DNA of 64,000 nucleotides from Leifsonia poae. GTDB taxonomy: Bacteria > Actinomycetota > Actinomycetes > Actinomycetales > Microbacteriaceae. The stretch lies in assembly GCF_020009625.1 (NCBI RefSeq), contig NZ_JAIHLP010000002.1, forward strand, positions 1,612,001-1,676,000, read 5' to 3'. Every line of letters begins with the position of its first letter. Positions within the stretch are counted from its first letter, which is position 1. Below the pieces are notes generated by a model. That model did not search any database, had not been told where the DNA came from, and saw only the letters and a list, made by a program, of their open reading frames with translations. The position numbers were made by a program, and so were the translations under genes. Shown one piece after another: positions 1 through 16,100 of the stretch.

Positions 1-368
1 CCCTCGACACACCATGAAGTGTTGTCTCCCGCAACCGTCAGAACCAGGCTCTTGGTATTAGCCCCCTTGGTCAGTCCGTAGTTGGAATTGAGGCTGGTGA
101 TGTCACCTGCAGTCGGGAGCGCGCCCTTGTCGGTCTGGTAGGCCACGATCGCCGTCTTCGCGTTCGTCACGTCGGACTGGACGGCGCTGTCTTTGGCGTT
201 GTTCTGGATGCCGAGGTAAACGGGGATCGCGATCGCGGCGAGGATGCCGATGATGATCACGACGACGAGGAGTTCGATGAGCGTGAAGCCCTTCTCATCC
301 TGTTCGAGAAGGCCCTTGCGGCGAGCGTTCAGCTTGCCCATGAGTCGGAAGTACATTGCGGTGTCCAT
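1..368 (-). CDS. pilA: Type IV major prepilin (PilA-like), 3' end cut by window edge
   Basis: The visible 122 residues are a class III prepilin. A basic leader of about 27 residues ends in the prepilin peptidase site KG/FTLIE, followed by the hydrophobic assembly helix ELLVVVIIIGILAAIAIPV, which is both the membrane anchor and the pilus core. The mature part then begins an alpha-beta head (YLGIQNNAKDSAVQSDVTNAK) and reaches a Trp-Cys pair at the edge, perhaps the first cysteine of a disulfide loop. ATG at 368 is the longest start; ATG at 356 or 341 is possible because none has a clear ribosome site. It lies downstream of pilB-pilT-pilC and is probably their structural subunit, expressed from its own leader (369-530). 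The stop codon is outside the window. Confidence 0.9.
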   Translation of the reverse strand, partial: MDTAMYFRLMGKLNARRKGLLEQDEKGFTLIELLVVVIIIGILAAIAIPVYLGIQNNAKDSAVQSDVTNAKTAIVAYQTDKGALPTAGDITSLNSNYGLTKGANTKSLVLTVAGDNTSWCVE

Positions 369-530
369 TCGGTCGGGGATGCAGGTTGCGGACGGGGCGA
401 GTCCCTTCCGGTGGCTTGATGCTATTTGGCAGGAAACTCTCGGCAGAATCCCACGAAAGGGGGTGATTTCACTCAGTTTTCACCCCAGTTATAGGGGGAA
501 AACGGCGAGGCGACTCCCAGATAGGGGGTG
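369..530 (-). promoter_or_regulatory. pilC-pilA intergenic leader with three C5-type half-hairpins
   Basis: This 162-base gap is AT-richer than its surroundings. On the minus strand it holds three related blocks, each a run of C followed within about 5-8 bases by a run of G: CCCCCTATCTGGG near 517-529, CCCCCTATAACTGGGG near 483-498, and CCCCCTTTCGTGGG near 450-463. The middle one forms the best hairpin (476-503): GTTTTC and CCCC pair with GGGG and GAAAAC, with one bulged base. No U-run follows, so it may be a weak terminator after pilC, a processing site that lets pilA outlive the upstream message, or a regulator site. Function is inferred only from position. Confidence 0.4.
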
Positions 531-1757
531 CTATTTCACTAGGCTGGAGATTTGGAAGATCGGCATGTAGAGCGCCACGACCATGCCGCCGATCACCACA
601 CCGAGGAACGCGATCATCAGCGGCTCGATCATCGCGGTGAGCTGCTCCGTGGCCGCAGTGACCTCTTGGTCGTAGAAGTCCGCGATCTTGTTCAGCATCG
701 TCTCGAGCGAACCGGAGTCCTCTCCCACGGCGATCATCTGCGTCACCATCGCCGGGAAGACGGGTTGCTGGGCAAGGGGCACAGCGATGGACTCCCCCTG
801 CCTCACCGACTCCGCGACACGGTTGAGCGAGTCTTCGATCACCCAGTTGCCGCTCGTCTCACCGACGATCTTGAGGGCCTGCAGAATCGGCACGCCCGAG
901 CCGATCATGTTCGAGAAATTGCGGCTGAATCGGGCGACGGCGATCTTTTTCAGCAGCGGGCCGAAGACCGGGATCCTGAGCTTGATCGGGTCCACCCGCA
1001 TCCGGACGCGCTCAGCGTTCTTGTTCTTCGACCACCAGACGGCCGCGACGATCGCGAACACCAGCAGAACCGGAGCGATGTAAACCATCGCGTGCGAGAG
1101 CTGCACGAGGATCTCGGTCGGCAGCGGGAGCTGGCCGCCCAGCGACGTGAACATGTTCTCGAACACGGGGACGATGAACAACAGCATGGCCACCACGGCC
1201 AGCAGCGACAGGATGAGCACGATCACCGGATAGGTGAGCGCCGACTTGATCGTGCCTCGGAGCTTCACTTCCTTCTCGAAGTTCGTCGCGATCGCGTCGA
1301 GGGAGGAATCGAGGAACCCGCCGGTCTCGCCCGCCCGAACCATGTTGATCATGAGAGGCGGGAAGGCCTCGGAGTGTTTGCGCATCGCATCCGAGATCGA
1401 GACCCCGGTCTCGACGTCGTCCCTGACACTGCTCATCATCTTCGCGAGCTTCTTGTTCTCGGTCTGCTCCGCGACGATGTTCAGCGTGCGCAGCAGGGAG
1501 AGTCCCGAACCGATCATGGTGGCCATCTGGCGGCTCATGATGGCGAGGTCCTTCAACTTGACCCCACTGCCGAAGCCGAGACTGATCTCACGGTTCAGAC
1601 CGGTGCCCTCGGGCGCCTCCTCGATCGAGACCGGGGAGAGCCCCATGGTGCGCAGCCGCGATGCAACCGCTGACTCGCCCGGCGCATCCAGGCGCCCCTT
1701 GACGATCTTGCCGTCGGCGTCGCGACCCCGATAGGCGTAGGCCGTGGTGGAAGCCAT
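531..1757 (-). CDS. pilC: Type IV pilus inner-membrane platform protein PilC
   Basis: A 408-residue protein of the GspF/PilC family, which forms the membrane platform on which PilB and PilT drive pilin insertion and removal. Two repeated cytoplasmic T2SSF domains are visible (about 70-195 and 275-400). The first ends in the hydrophobic stretch YPVIVLILSLLAVVAMLLFIVPVF; the last helix is near the C-terminus (MIEPLMIAFLGVVIGGMVVALYMPIF written in two halves here: MIEPLMIAFLGVV and IGGMVVALYMPIF). The N-terminus (YAYRGRDADGKIVKG) is the usual PilC opening. The length is typical. The ATG directly abuts the TAG of pilT, so the two are almost certainly translationally coupled. Confidence 0.95.
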   Translation of the reverse strand: MASTTAYAYRGRDADGKIVKGRLDAPGESAVASRLRTMGLSPVSIEEAPEGTGLNREISLGFGSGVKLKDLAIMSRQMATMIGSGLSLLRTLNIVAEQTENKKLAKMMSSVRDDVETGVSISDAMRKHSEAFPPLMINMVRAGETGGFLDSSLDAIATNFEKEVKLRGTIKSALTYPVIVLILSLLAVVAMLLFIVPVFENMFTSLGGQLPLPTEILVQLSHAMVYIAPVLLVFAIVAAVWWSKNKNAERVRMRVDPIKLRIPVFGPLLKKIAVARFSRNFSNMIGSGVPILQALKIVGETSGNWVIEDSLNRVAESVRQGESIAVPLAQQPVFPAMVTQMIAVGEDSGSLETMLNKIADFYDQEVTAATEQLTAMIEPLMIAFLGVVIGGMVVALYMPIFQISSLVK

Positions 1758-3185
1758 CTATCGCACCGATCCCGAGTAGCTGTCGCCGAAATCCGGGCCG
1801 CTGGCCGCAATGGCCTGCCCGGAGACGTCGATGGACGACTCCACCCGCTGGATCAGGCGGCCGATCCCCTCCGTGTCGTGCGCCTTCTCCAGAGCCGCCC
1901 GCCGGGTGATCGTGCCGTTGTTCACCAGGTCGGCCAGATGCTGGTCCATCGTGTGCATCCCTGAGTCGCGGCCGGCCTGCATCATCGAGGCGATCTGGTA
2001 TGTCTTGCCCTCGCGGATGAGGTTCGCGATGGCAGGGGTCATCATCAGCACCTCCGTGGCGACGACGCGACCCCGACCCGATGCCCGTTTGACCAGAGTC
2101 TGGCAGACGACACCCTGCAGAGTGGCGGCCAATTGCGCGCGCACCTGGTCCTGCTGGTGCGGCGGAAAGACGTCGATGACGCGGTCGATGGTCTGCGGAG
2201 CGTCCTGCGTGTGCAGGGTCGCGAAGACGAGGTGCCCGGTCTCGGCCGCGGTCAACGCCACCGAGATCGTCTCCAGGTCGCGCAACTCGCCGATCAGGAT
2301 GACATCGGGGTCTTGGCGGAGCACATGCTTCAGGGCGTTGTTGAAGCTGTGGGTGTCGTGGCCGACCTCGCGCTGATTGACGATCGCCTTCTTGTGCACA
2401 TGCATGAACTCGATCGGGTCTTCGACGGTCACGATGTGGTCGGCGCGGGTGCTGTTCACCAGGTCGATCATCGCAGCGAGCGTCGTCGACTTGCCCGAAC
2501 CCGTCGGTCCGGTGACCAGCACGAGACCGCGCGGAAGCTGGGAGAAGCCGCCGATGCTCTCGGGGACGCCGAGCTCGCGCAACTGTTTGATCTCGGTCGG
2601 GATCAGACGGAAGGCCGCACCGACGGAACCGCGCTGCTGGTAGAGGTTGACGCGAAAGCGAGAGTTCGCCGAGATGGTGAATGCGAAATCCAGCTCCAGC
2701 TCGCGTTGGAACGTCTCGAGCTGACGAGGGGTGAGCAGGCTGGTCAGAGCATCGGCGATGCGCTGTGTTCCCCACGGTTCGGTGGATCCCGCCGGGGTGA
2801 GGGCCCCGTCGATGCGGACCATCGGCGGCGCACCGACGGTCACGTGTAGGTCGGAGGCGCGCTGATACACGACTTCCCGGAGTGCTGCGACGAGCTGAGG
2901 GTCGGCCTTGGCCAGGGCCTCCCGTTCGACCGGAGAGAGCGTCTCGTCGATCGTCTCCGGTGGGCGTGGGGCCATCGGATGCTCGGCCGGCGGCTGAACC
3001 GGCACGTCGGCGGCGCGGCGCCCCTCGGGCACGAGCCGCTGCGCCGGTGCGGGCGGCGCGGCCGGGTCGGCCGGGGCGAACGACGGCGGCGGCGCAGCGA
3101 ACGACGCCTGCGGCGGCGCAGCGAACGACGGCGGCTCCCAGGCTCCCGGCGGCGTCACCGGGATCTCGTAGATCGGCTTGCTCAC
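1758..3185 (-). CDS. pilT: Type IV pilus retraction ATPase PilT
   Basis: A hexameric secretion ATPase that powers pilus retraction at the PilC platform. The conserved PilT core begins with ASDLHVTVGAPPMVRIDGAL. Walker A GPTGSGKSTTLAAM lies near residue 222, followed by the Asp box (TVEDPIEF), Walker B (DVILIGELRD) and the His box (TGHLVFATLHT). The AIRNLIRE-type retraction motif is present as AIANLIREGK. I start at GTG 3185 because GGGGAG stands five bases upstream. This gives 475 residues against about 350-370 for classical PilT. The excess is a Pro/Ala-rich low-complexity N-terminus of about 95 residues. The gap to pilB is 26 bases and pilC follows without a gap. Confidence 0.93.
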   Translation of the reverse strand: MSKPIYEIPVTPPGAWEPPSFAAPPQASFAAPPPSFAPADPAAPPAPAQRLVPEGRRAADVPVQPPAEHPMAPRPPETIDETLSPVEREALAKADPQLVAALREVVYQRASDLHVTVGAPPMVRIDGALTPAGSTEPWGTQRIADALTSLLTPRQLETFQRELELDFAFTISANSRFRVNLYQQRGSVGAAFRLIPTEIKQLRELGVPESIGGFSQLPRGLVLVTGPTGSGKSTTLAAMIDLVNSTRADHIVTVEDPIEFMHVHKKAIVNQREVGHDTHSFNNALKHVLRQDPDVILIGELRDLETISVALTAAETGHLVFATLHTQDAPQTIDRVIDVFPPHQQDQVRAQLAATLQGVVCQTLVKRASGRGRVVATEVLMMTPAIANLIREGKTYQIASMMQAGRDSGMHTMDQHLADLVNNGTITRRAALEKAHDTEGIGRLIQRVESSIDVSGQAIAASGPDFGDSYSGSVR

Positions 3186-3211
3186 GGGTTCTCCCCATCC
3201 TGCGTCGGACA

Positions 3212-4879
3212 CTAGGCCACCACTCTCAGAATCTCGTCGACCGAGGTGAGGCCGAGCTTGGCCTTCTCCCAGCCGTCCTGTCGCAGGGTGAGCATCCCCT
3301 GCTCCTGCGCTGCGCGCGCGATCTCCGCGCTGGACGCGCGACCGACCGCGAGACGCTCGATCTCTTCGGTCACCGCCATCACCTCGTGCACGGCGATGCG
3401 GCCGCGGTAGCCCGTGTTCGAGCAGGCGGCGCAGCCGACCGGCGCGAAAACGAGCGGAACCTCGTCGTCGTCGAGGCGGAACCGCAGCCGTCGCAGATCG
3501 TCGGCGTCGTAGGTTCCCGGCTGTTTGCACCGGTCGCAGAGACGCCGGGCCAGCCGCTGCGCCACCACGCAGTCGAGGGCGGAACCGACCAGGAACGGCT
3601 CGATGTCCATCTCCGTCAGACGCGTCACGGCGCTCGGCGCATCATTGGTGTGCAGGGTGGAGAGCACGAGGTGGCCGGTCAGCGAGGCCTCGATGGCGAT
3701 CTGCGCGGTTTCGTGGTCGCGGATCTCGCCGAGCAGCACCACATCCGGGTCGCTGCGCAGGATGGAGCGGAGAGCACTGGCGAAGGTCAGCCCCGCCTTC
3801 GGGTTCACCTGCACCTGGTTGACCCCGGGCATCCGGTACTCGACAGGGTCTTCGACGGTGATCACATTGATCTCGGGTCGGGCGACCGCGTTCAGCGTCG
3901 TGTAGAGCGTCGTCGACTTGCCGGAACCGGTCGGCCCGGTGACGAGGATCATCCCGTACGGCTTCGAATAGGAGGCCCGGTACGTCTCGAAATTGCGCTC
4001 CAACAGGCTGAGGTCGCGCAGCGTCATGCCCGTGTTGGTGTTGTCCAGGATGCGCATGACGACCTTCTCGCCCCACACTGTCGGCAGGGTCGCGACGCGG
4101 AGGTCGATCTGCCGGCCGCCGTGCACGACCGACATGCGGCCGTCCTGCGGTTTGCGGCGCTCGGCGATGTCGATGTCGCTCATGATCTTCAGGCGCGAGA
4201 TGACGCCGTTCTGGATGCTCTTGGGCGCGCTCTGCATAGCATGCAGCACCCCGTCGATGCGGTACCGCACACGCACGTCGTGCTCGGCCGGCTCGATGTG
4301 GATGTCGGAGGCGTGGTCCTGGATCGCCTGGCTCACCAGCAGGTTCACGAAGCGCACGATCGGGGCGTCATCGTCGGTGGCGTCGCCGATGCTGACGGTG
4401 ACCTCCTCGACCGGAGCGCTCTCCTCCTCCATCGACGTGGTCAGGTCGCTGAGTTCGTCGTCGGCACGGATGTAGCGGTCGATCGCGGCGAGCAACTCGG
4501 CCGACTCGGCGACCGCGGGCGCCACGCGCATCCGGGCCGCCGCTCGCACATCGTCGATCGCGAATACATTGCCCGGGTCGGCCATCGCCAGGATCACCGT
4601 TCCGTCGGCGACGCCCAGCGGAAGCACGGTGTGACGTCGGCAGAGGGCCCCGCTCACCAACGCGACCGCCGCCCGGTCGACCGGGTAGTCGGCGAGCTCG
4701 ACGAACGGCAGGCCGGCCTGAGCCGCGCGGGCCTTGGCCAACTGGAGTTCGCTGATCGCCCCGCGGGCGACCAGATCGCGCACGGCGGCGTCATCGGCGG
4801 CCGGCTCGCTCGTCACCGAGTCGAGGTATTCGATCGGCAGGTGGCCGTGGAGGATCAGGATTTCTGTCATGGACGCCAC
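3212..4879 (-). CDS. pilB: Type IV pilus extension ATPase PilB (GspE family)
   Basis: The pilus assembly motor: ATP hydrolysis drives pilin addition through PilC. Visible parts are an N-terminal MshEN/GspE-N region (about 30-155), the N2 domain with ASDIHIEP, Walker A GPTGSGKSTTLY near residue 311, Asp box TVEDPVEY, Walker B DVVLLGEIRD and His box TGHLVLSTLHT. Near the C-terminus a tetracysteine knuckle (CDRC, then CAAC) typical of PilB/GspE is intact. I chose GTG 4879 because AGGAGG precedes it by six bases; ATG 4870 is the alternative. It is first in the operon pilB-pilT-pilC-(pilA), with a candidate promoter at 5000-5027. Confidence 0.95.
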   Translation of the reverse strand: MASMTEILILHGHLPIEYLDSVTSEPAADDAAVRDLVARGAISELQLAKARAAQAGLPFVELADYPVDRAAVALVSGALCRRHTVLPLGVADGTVILAMADPGNVFAIDDVRAAARMRVAPAVAESAELLAAIDRYIRADDELSDLTTSMEEESAPVEEVTVSIGDATDDDAPIVRFVNLLVSQAIQDHASDIHIEPAEHDVRVRYRIDGVLHAMQSAPKSIQNGVISRLKIMSDIDIAERRKPQDGRMSVVHGGRQIDLRVATLPTVWGEKVVMRILDNTNTGMTLRDLSLLERNFETYRASYSKPYGMILVTGPTGSGKSTTLYTTLNAVARPEINVITVEDPVEYRMPGVNQVQVNPKAGLTFASALRSILRSDPDVVLLGEIRDHETAQIAIEASLTGHLVLSTLHTNDAPSAVTRLTEMDIEPFLVGSALDCVVAQRLARRLCDRCKQPGTYDADDLRRLRFRLDDDEVPLVFAPVGCAACSNTGYRGRIAVHEVMAVTEEIERLAVGRASSAEIARAAQEQGMLTLRQDGWEKAKLGLTSVDEILRVVA

Positions 4880-4999
4880 GGATGGCCTCCTCGTTCAAGG
4901 ACGGTGCCGGGGCGTGTCGGGTGTCACGGCAGGGTGCGGCTGTCGGGGGATGCGGTGCACAAGCGGTGGAGCGAGTGAAGCTGACGGTGAAGCGATGTC

Positions 5000-5027
5000 A
5001 CACTATTCGCACGCGTCACGGCGGCAA
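5000..5027 (-). promoter_or_regulatory. Candidate promoter of the pil operon
   Basis: On the minus strand TTGCCG (5027-5022) and TAGTGT (5005-5000) are separated by 16 bases, giving a sigma70-like promoter about 120 bases upstream of pilB. The 221-base gap 4880-5100 holds nothing else clear except a small perfect inverted repeat at 5040-5056 (CGGGTGC and GCACCCG around CCC). That repeat could end the small upstream gene. Support is by consensus only. Confidence 0.35.
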
Positions 5028-5100
5028 CAGCCCCGCTTGCGGGTGCCCCGCACCCGGGGGTCAGCACTTTCCCAGGTTCGCCGGGCGGAAACGTCCTGCG

Positions 5101-5334
5101 TCAGCGACGCCCGGGAACGTCAGCCCGGCGGCTCGCCAGGTAGACCAGCACGCCGGCCACAACGGCCGAACCCATGGTCGTGATCCAGAACGGCAGAGTG
5201 GTCGCGGCGGAACCGGTGGACGCACGCACGATACCGACCACGAACGAGACGACGGCCGCGACGAGCAGCACCCCCGCGATGCCGACCATCACGCGGCCGA
5301 CCGTGTCGGTGTATTCGAGGAGCTGACGCCACAT
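5101..5334 (-). CDS. Small two-helix membrane protein, function unknown
   Basis: A predicted 77-residue protein, MWRQLLEYTDTVGRVMVGIA at the start, with two hydrophobic helices (about 13-36 and 50-67) and a short basic tail. I do not recognise a family. The start at ATG 5334 has GGGGGAG about nine bases upstream; ATG 5352 is in frame and would add six residues. A longer frame running back through the rpoC terminator is unlikely to be used. It sits in the same direction as rpoC but beyond a strong terminator, and upstream of the pil operon, so a link to either is uncertain. The case for a real gene is the ribosome site, the helices and the codon use. Confidence 0.6.
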   Translation of the reverse strand: MWRQLLEYTDTVGRVMVGIAGVLLVAAVVSFVVGIVRASTGSAATTLPFWITTMGSAVVAGVLVYLASRRADVPGRR

Positions 5335-5380
5335 CCCCCCATTCTCCCCCATCCGCACCGAGTGCTCGTGCGTTAACGGC

Positions 5381-5415
5381 GAACGGCCCCGAGTGCGGTG
5401 CACTCGGGGCCGTTC
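5381..5415 (-). terminator. rpoBC operon terminator
   Basis: A perfect 16-bp inverted repeat (5381-5396 and 5400-5415) with a three-base loop lies 12 bases after the rpoC stop codon. There is no long U-run, which is common for actinobacterial hairpin terminators. Confidence 0.85.
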
Positions 5416-5426
5416 GACAGCGGAGC

Positions 5427-9302
<3,876 letters not shown>

Positions 9303-9349
9303 TTTTCCTTCTTTCCTGGAAAAAGTATTCGTCAGTTGGGTCTGGCGGC

Positions 9350-12843
<3,494 letters not shown>

Positions 12844-13034
12844 GGAAATAACCTCCGTTGGGCCCCGTCGGGCCTCAAGTTACTGTCGGTCTGGGTGGGT
12901 ACTGTTGTGGACGAGAACTCCCAGGGGGCAGCGCACCTGTATATGCCTTGCTCTCGCAATGCCGAGGCGCGCGCGGAGAGATGGTGTGCCGACCGCAATA
13001 TGAAGGCAGAATTTATCTGGGAGCGCAAAGTACA
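12844..13034 (-). other. rpoB 5' leader
   Basis: About 185 bases lie between the proposed rpoB promoter and its TTG start. The segment is AT-richer than the genes around it and contains two similar words, TATACAGG at about 13095 (upstream of the promoter) and CATATACAGGTG near 12937. I see no open frame with a ribosome site and no terminator-like hairpin apart from a short GGGCCC-type palindrome near the ribosome site (TGAGGCCCGACGGGGCCCAA). It may be a regulated leader, but nothing shows how. Confidence 0.35.
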
Positions 13035-13064
13035 ACTATATGTCAACGAGACGCGCCGTGTCCA
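13035..13064 (-). promoter_or_regulatory. Candidate rpoB promoter
   Basis: On the minus strand TGGACA (13064-13059) and TATAGT (13040-13035) are separated by 18 bases. This is the best sigma70-type match in the AT-rich gap between the reductase gene and rpoB, and it would start transcription near 13028. Confidence 0.5.
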
Positions 13065-13119
13065 CTCTTTTTCTTGACCCGACGCGCCGACTCCTGTATA
13101 ACCACCCGGTCGACCCGAT

Positions 13120-14163
13120 TCATTCCCGGTTCGCGGGCGGCAACGAGTCGATCGTCGCGATGATCGCCTCCTGCGGCGAGCGCGGCTCCCAGCCCAGCAA
13201 CCGCCTGGCTTTCTCGGCGGATGCGCGGCGCACGACCCCGACATCGGCGGCGGCTGCGCGCACCGTCCTGCTGAACGGCGCGAGCATCCGCAGCATCCCG
13301 TCGGGCATCACCTTGGTCGGGATGCGGGAGCCGGCGTCGCCGAGATGCTCCCGCACCACCTGCGCGAGCTCGAGCGCGCTGACCGGTTCGCCCGACACCG
13401 CCAGGAACCGCTCCCCCGCCGCCTCGGGATGCGTCATCGCGAGCAGGTGCAGCGCCGCGACATCCCGAACATCCACCACCCCGAACGAGAGCCGGGGCAG
13501 CCGCGGCACACGGCCGTCGACGACGGTCTTGACCAACAGGATCGAGCTCGAATAGTCAGTGCCGAGGACCGGACCGAGGATGCCGACCGGGTTCACCGTG
13601 GCCAGTTCGAGAGGGCCGCCCCGGCGGTCGGCGCCCTGGCCGGCGACGAACTCCCAGGCCGCCCGCTCGGCGATCGTCTTCGACCGGGGGTAGGCGCCGA
13701 CGTGCACACCGCTGTCGAGCTCGGTCCAATCCTCCTCGGTGAAGGCGCGCTCGGTCGGCGAATGCCCGTAGCCGATGGCCGCGAACGAGGAGGTGAGCAC
13801 GACGCGCCGCACCCCCGCATCCCGGGCCGCACGCAGCACGCGCAGCGCCCCGTCGCGGGCCGGCACGATCAGCTCGTTCTCGTCGGCCGGCTCGGAGGAG
13901 GGGAATGGAGAAGCGACGTGGAGCACGAAGTCGCAGCCGTCGACGGCCTCCGCCCAGCCGTCGTCGGCCGTGAGGTCGGCGACCGCGAAGGAGAGCCGCT
14001 CGCCGGCGACGACACCGGCCGAGGCCAACTGGGCGCGCACGTCGTCGGCCCGGGATGCGGAGCGCACGGTCGTCCGCACCGCATAGCCGTCGTTCAGCAG
14101 CGCGAGCACACAGTGCGCACCGACGAAACCAGACCCGCCGGTGACCAGCACGAGGGATGTCAT
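13120..14163 (-). CDS. NAD(P)-dependent epimerase/dehydratase, dihydroflavonol-4-reductase-like
   Basis: A 347-residue extended short-chain dehydrogenase. The Rossmann NAD(P) motif TGGSGFVGAHC is at residues 8-18. The active-site region is SSFAAIGYGH then YPRSKTIAE (YxxxK, catalytic Tyr and Lys), followed by NPVGILGPVLG, the pattern of the DFR/cinnamoyl-CoA reductase branch. Such enzymes reduce carbonyls or act on nucleotide sugars; the substrate cannot be told from sequence. Start is ATG 14163. It stands alone between rpoB (same strand, upstream of the rpoB promoter) and the two-component operon. Confidence 0.88.
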   Translation of the reverse strand: MTSLVLVTGGSGFVGAHCVLALLNDGYAVRTTVRSASRADDVRAQLASAGVVAGERLSFAVADLTADDGWAEAVDGCDFVLHVASPFPSSEPADENELIVPARDGALRVLRAARDAGVRRVVLTSSFAAIGYGHSPTERAFTEEDWTELDSGVHVGAYPRSKTIAERAAWEFVAGQGADRRGGPLELATVNPVGILGPVLGTDYSSSILLVKTVVDGRVPRLPRLSFGVVDVRDVAALHLLAMTHPEAAGERFLAVSGEPVSALELAQVVREHLGDAGSRIPTKVMPDGMLRMLAPFSRTVRAAAADVGVVRRASAEKARRLLGWEPRSPQEAIIATIDSLPPANRE

Positions 14164-14217
14164 GTGCCGATCATCCTCCTCTCACCCGAGCACGTGCGCC
14201 TGATCCGCGCAAGGAAA

Positions 14218-14274
14218 TCAGGAGCGCACGAGCAGATCAGAAGCGCACGAGCAGGTCAGGAGCGCACGAGGGCG
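14218..14274. repeat. Three 19-bp tandem units over the response-regulator stop codon
   Basis: Units start at 14218, 14237 and 14256 and share TCAGGAGCGCACGAGCAG with one or two changes. The third is the real 3' end of the regulator gene, including its TGA (14258-14256, minus strand). The other two repeat the last four codons plus the stop into the gap downstream. See the finding on stop-codon repeats. Confidence 0.85.
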
Positions 14275-14909
14275 ATGGCTTGGGCGCGGTTCGGCACGTC
14301 CAGTTTCGCGAAGAGGGCGTTGATGTGCGTCTTCACGGTCGCGACGCTCACGAACAGGCTCGCGGCGATCTCTCCGTTGCTCAATCCCTCGCCGACGAGG
14401 GCGAGCACCTCCGCCTCGCGCGGGGTGAGCTGCGGGAACCTGTCGACGAGAGCGACCGGCGGGCGGGTGGGCGCGGCGGCGGTGAGACTGTTCACGAGCA
14501 GCGCGCCGACCTCCGGCGCGAACGTCGACTGGCCGCGGGCCACCGCGCGGATAGCGGCCGCCAATTCCGCCCGGCCCGCATCCTTGGTCAGGTAGCCGCG
14601 GGCACCGGCGCGGAGGGCACCGAGAATCGAGTCGTCGTCGGCGAATGTGGTGAGCACGAGGATCGCGGTGCCGGGCACGTCGCGCACGATGCGCTCGGTG
14701 GCGCCGACACCGTCGAGCCGCGGCATGCGCAGATCCATCAGCACGACATCCGGGTGCTCGGCCACCGCCAGCGCCACCGCCTGCTCGCCGTCGGCGGCCT
14801 CCCCCACCACGACGACGTCGGGCAGCAGCGAGAGCACGGTGACGAGGCCGTCGCGGATGATCGCCTGATCGTCGGCGACGACCACACGGATGACCGGGTC
14901 GGGGCTCAT
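14256..14909 (-). CDS. NarL/LuxR-type two-component response regulator
   Basis: A 217-residue DNA-binding response regulator. The receiver domain has the acidic pair DD at 13-14, the phosphorylated Asp59 in VVLMDLRMP, and the conserved Thr and Lys (LVLTTF, YLTKDA). After a linker the C-terminal LuxR-type helix-turn-helix reads [20 protein letters not shown] then [20 protein letters not shown]. It overlaps the kinase gene by four bases (ATGA at 14906-14909), so the two are co-translated and very likely partners. The target genes are not known; the membrane protein two genes upstream is a natural candidate for the sensed system. Confidence 0.95.
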   Translation of the reverse strand: MSPDPVIRVVVADDQAIIRDGLVTVLSLLPDVVVVGEAADGEQAVALAVAEHPDVVLMDLRMPRLDGVGATERIVRDVPGTAILVLTTFADDDSILGALRAGARGYLTKDAGRAELAAAIRAVARGQSTFAPEVGALLVNSLTAAAPTRPPVALVDRFPQLTPREAEVLALVGEGLSNGEIAASLFVSVATVKTHINALFAKLDVPNRAQAIALVRS

Positions 14910-16093
14910 CGGGCCGTCACCTCCAGCGAGAGCTCGGCGGTCACGGTGAACCTGTCCCCCTGCACGCCGGCCGCGGCCCACCCGCCGAACGGCAGCGCGG
15001 CGAAACGCTCGCGCATCCCCTGCAGTCCGTGACCGCCGCCGCTGGCGGCGAGCTCACCGGGCACCTCGTCGGCGAGCGGGTTCGAGACGGTGAGGATCAT
15101 ACGGTCAGTCTGCCAGTCGACGAGCATACGAACCGGCTCGCCCGGTGCGTGCTTGCGCACATTGCTCAGCGCCTCCTGCGCGGCCCGCTGCACGGCGGCC
15201 GCCTGCGCCCGCGAGAGCGAGACCGGACGCCCGACGACCGTGAGATCGACGACACCGCCCAGCGATCGGTGCGCGACGAGAAGGTCGTCCAAGGAGGCGG
15301 CCAACGCCGCAGGTGCCACAGACTCCTCGCCGCCGGCCGACCGTTCGGGGTCGCGCAGCGCGGCGACAGCGCGGCGGGCCTCGCCGAGGCCGTCGGCCGC
15401 GAGGCGGCGCGCATCCGTCACACGGCGCCGGGCAGAGGGAACATCGCCGGACTCGAGAAGTGCCTCGACCGCATCGAGCTGGACCACCAGACCCCCGAGA
15501 CTATGCGCGAGCACATCGTGGATGTCGCGCGCGATCTCCTGACGCTGCCCGAGCAGTTCGACCCGCGCCTTCTCTTCGCGCATCGCGAGATCCTGCTCGC
15601 GCAACTGTGCGATCTGCGCCTCGGACTCCCGGAACTGCCGACGGCTGAACCCGGCGAACGAGGCGAGCACCAGTCCGCCCATCATCGTGAGCACGCTGGT
15701 GACGTCGACGCCGAAAGGCACGGCTCCCAGCGGAACCAGGGCGATCGCCACCAGCGCCGTGCCGAACCCGAGCAGCACCGACCGCTCGGCCGACCCGATC
15801 AGGACGAGGACGGCCACCGCCGCCGGAGCGACGCCGATCCCGTTCGTCGGAGCCGCGACCAGAGCGCCGGCCAGCGCGGCGAGCACACTGAGCGGAACGT
15901 CGAGCCGACCGAGACCGAACAGCAGCACGGCGACGGCCCGCAGCATCCAGGCCGCCAGGGCGACGAACCCCACGACGAGAACCCAGGCGGGCAAGCCGCG
16001 CAGATCGTCGCGGAGCAGCCCGTAGGCGACCGCAGCACCGCCGATCAGGTTGAGCGCGAAAGCCCACCAGCTCGGCGGTGTCGAAGTGTTCAC
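14906..16093 (-). CDS. Membrane sensor histidine kinase, HisKA_3 family
   Basis: A 395-residue kinase with about five or six N-terminal hydrophobic helices (10-150), almost no outside loop, a short coiled linker ([17 protein letters not shown]), and the HisKA_3 dimerisation/phospho-acceptor motif [16 protein letters not shown] with His192. The C-terminal HATPase domain has the N box ([13 protein letters not shown]) and the G box ([12 protein letters not shown]). This layout matches the DesK/NarX class, which signals membrane or envelope state. GTG 16093 is the annotated start; its ribosome site is weak. It follows a membrane protein gene by seven bases and overlaps its response regulator. Confidence 0.93.
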   Translation of the reverse strand: MNTSTPPSWWAFALNLIGGAAVAYGLLRDDLRGLPAWVLVVGFVALAAWMLRAVAVLLFGLGRLDVPLSVLAALAGALVAAPTNGIGVAPAAVAVLVLIGSAERSVLLGFGTALVAIALVPLGAVPFGVDVTSVLTMMGGLVLASFAGFSRRQFRESEAQIAQLREQDLAMREEKARVELLGQRQEIARDIHDVLAHSLGGLVVQLDAVEALLESGDVPSARRRVTDARRLAADGLGEARRAVAALRDPERSAGGEESVAPAALAASLDDLLVAHRSLGGVVDLTVVGRPVSLSRAQAAAVQRAAQEALSNVRKHAPGEPVRMLVDWQTDRMILTVSNPLADEVPGELAASGGGHGLQGMRERFAALPFGGWAAAGVQGDRFTVTAELSLEVTAR

Positions 16094-16100
16094 AGAACCA

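Noticed and set aside
4996..5018. TGTCACA upstream of pilB as an ECF41 promoter
   Set aside because: The -35 word is perfect but no CGTC lies 16-17 bases downstream on either strand; at that distance the sequence is CGGC.
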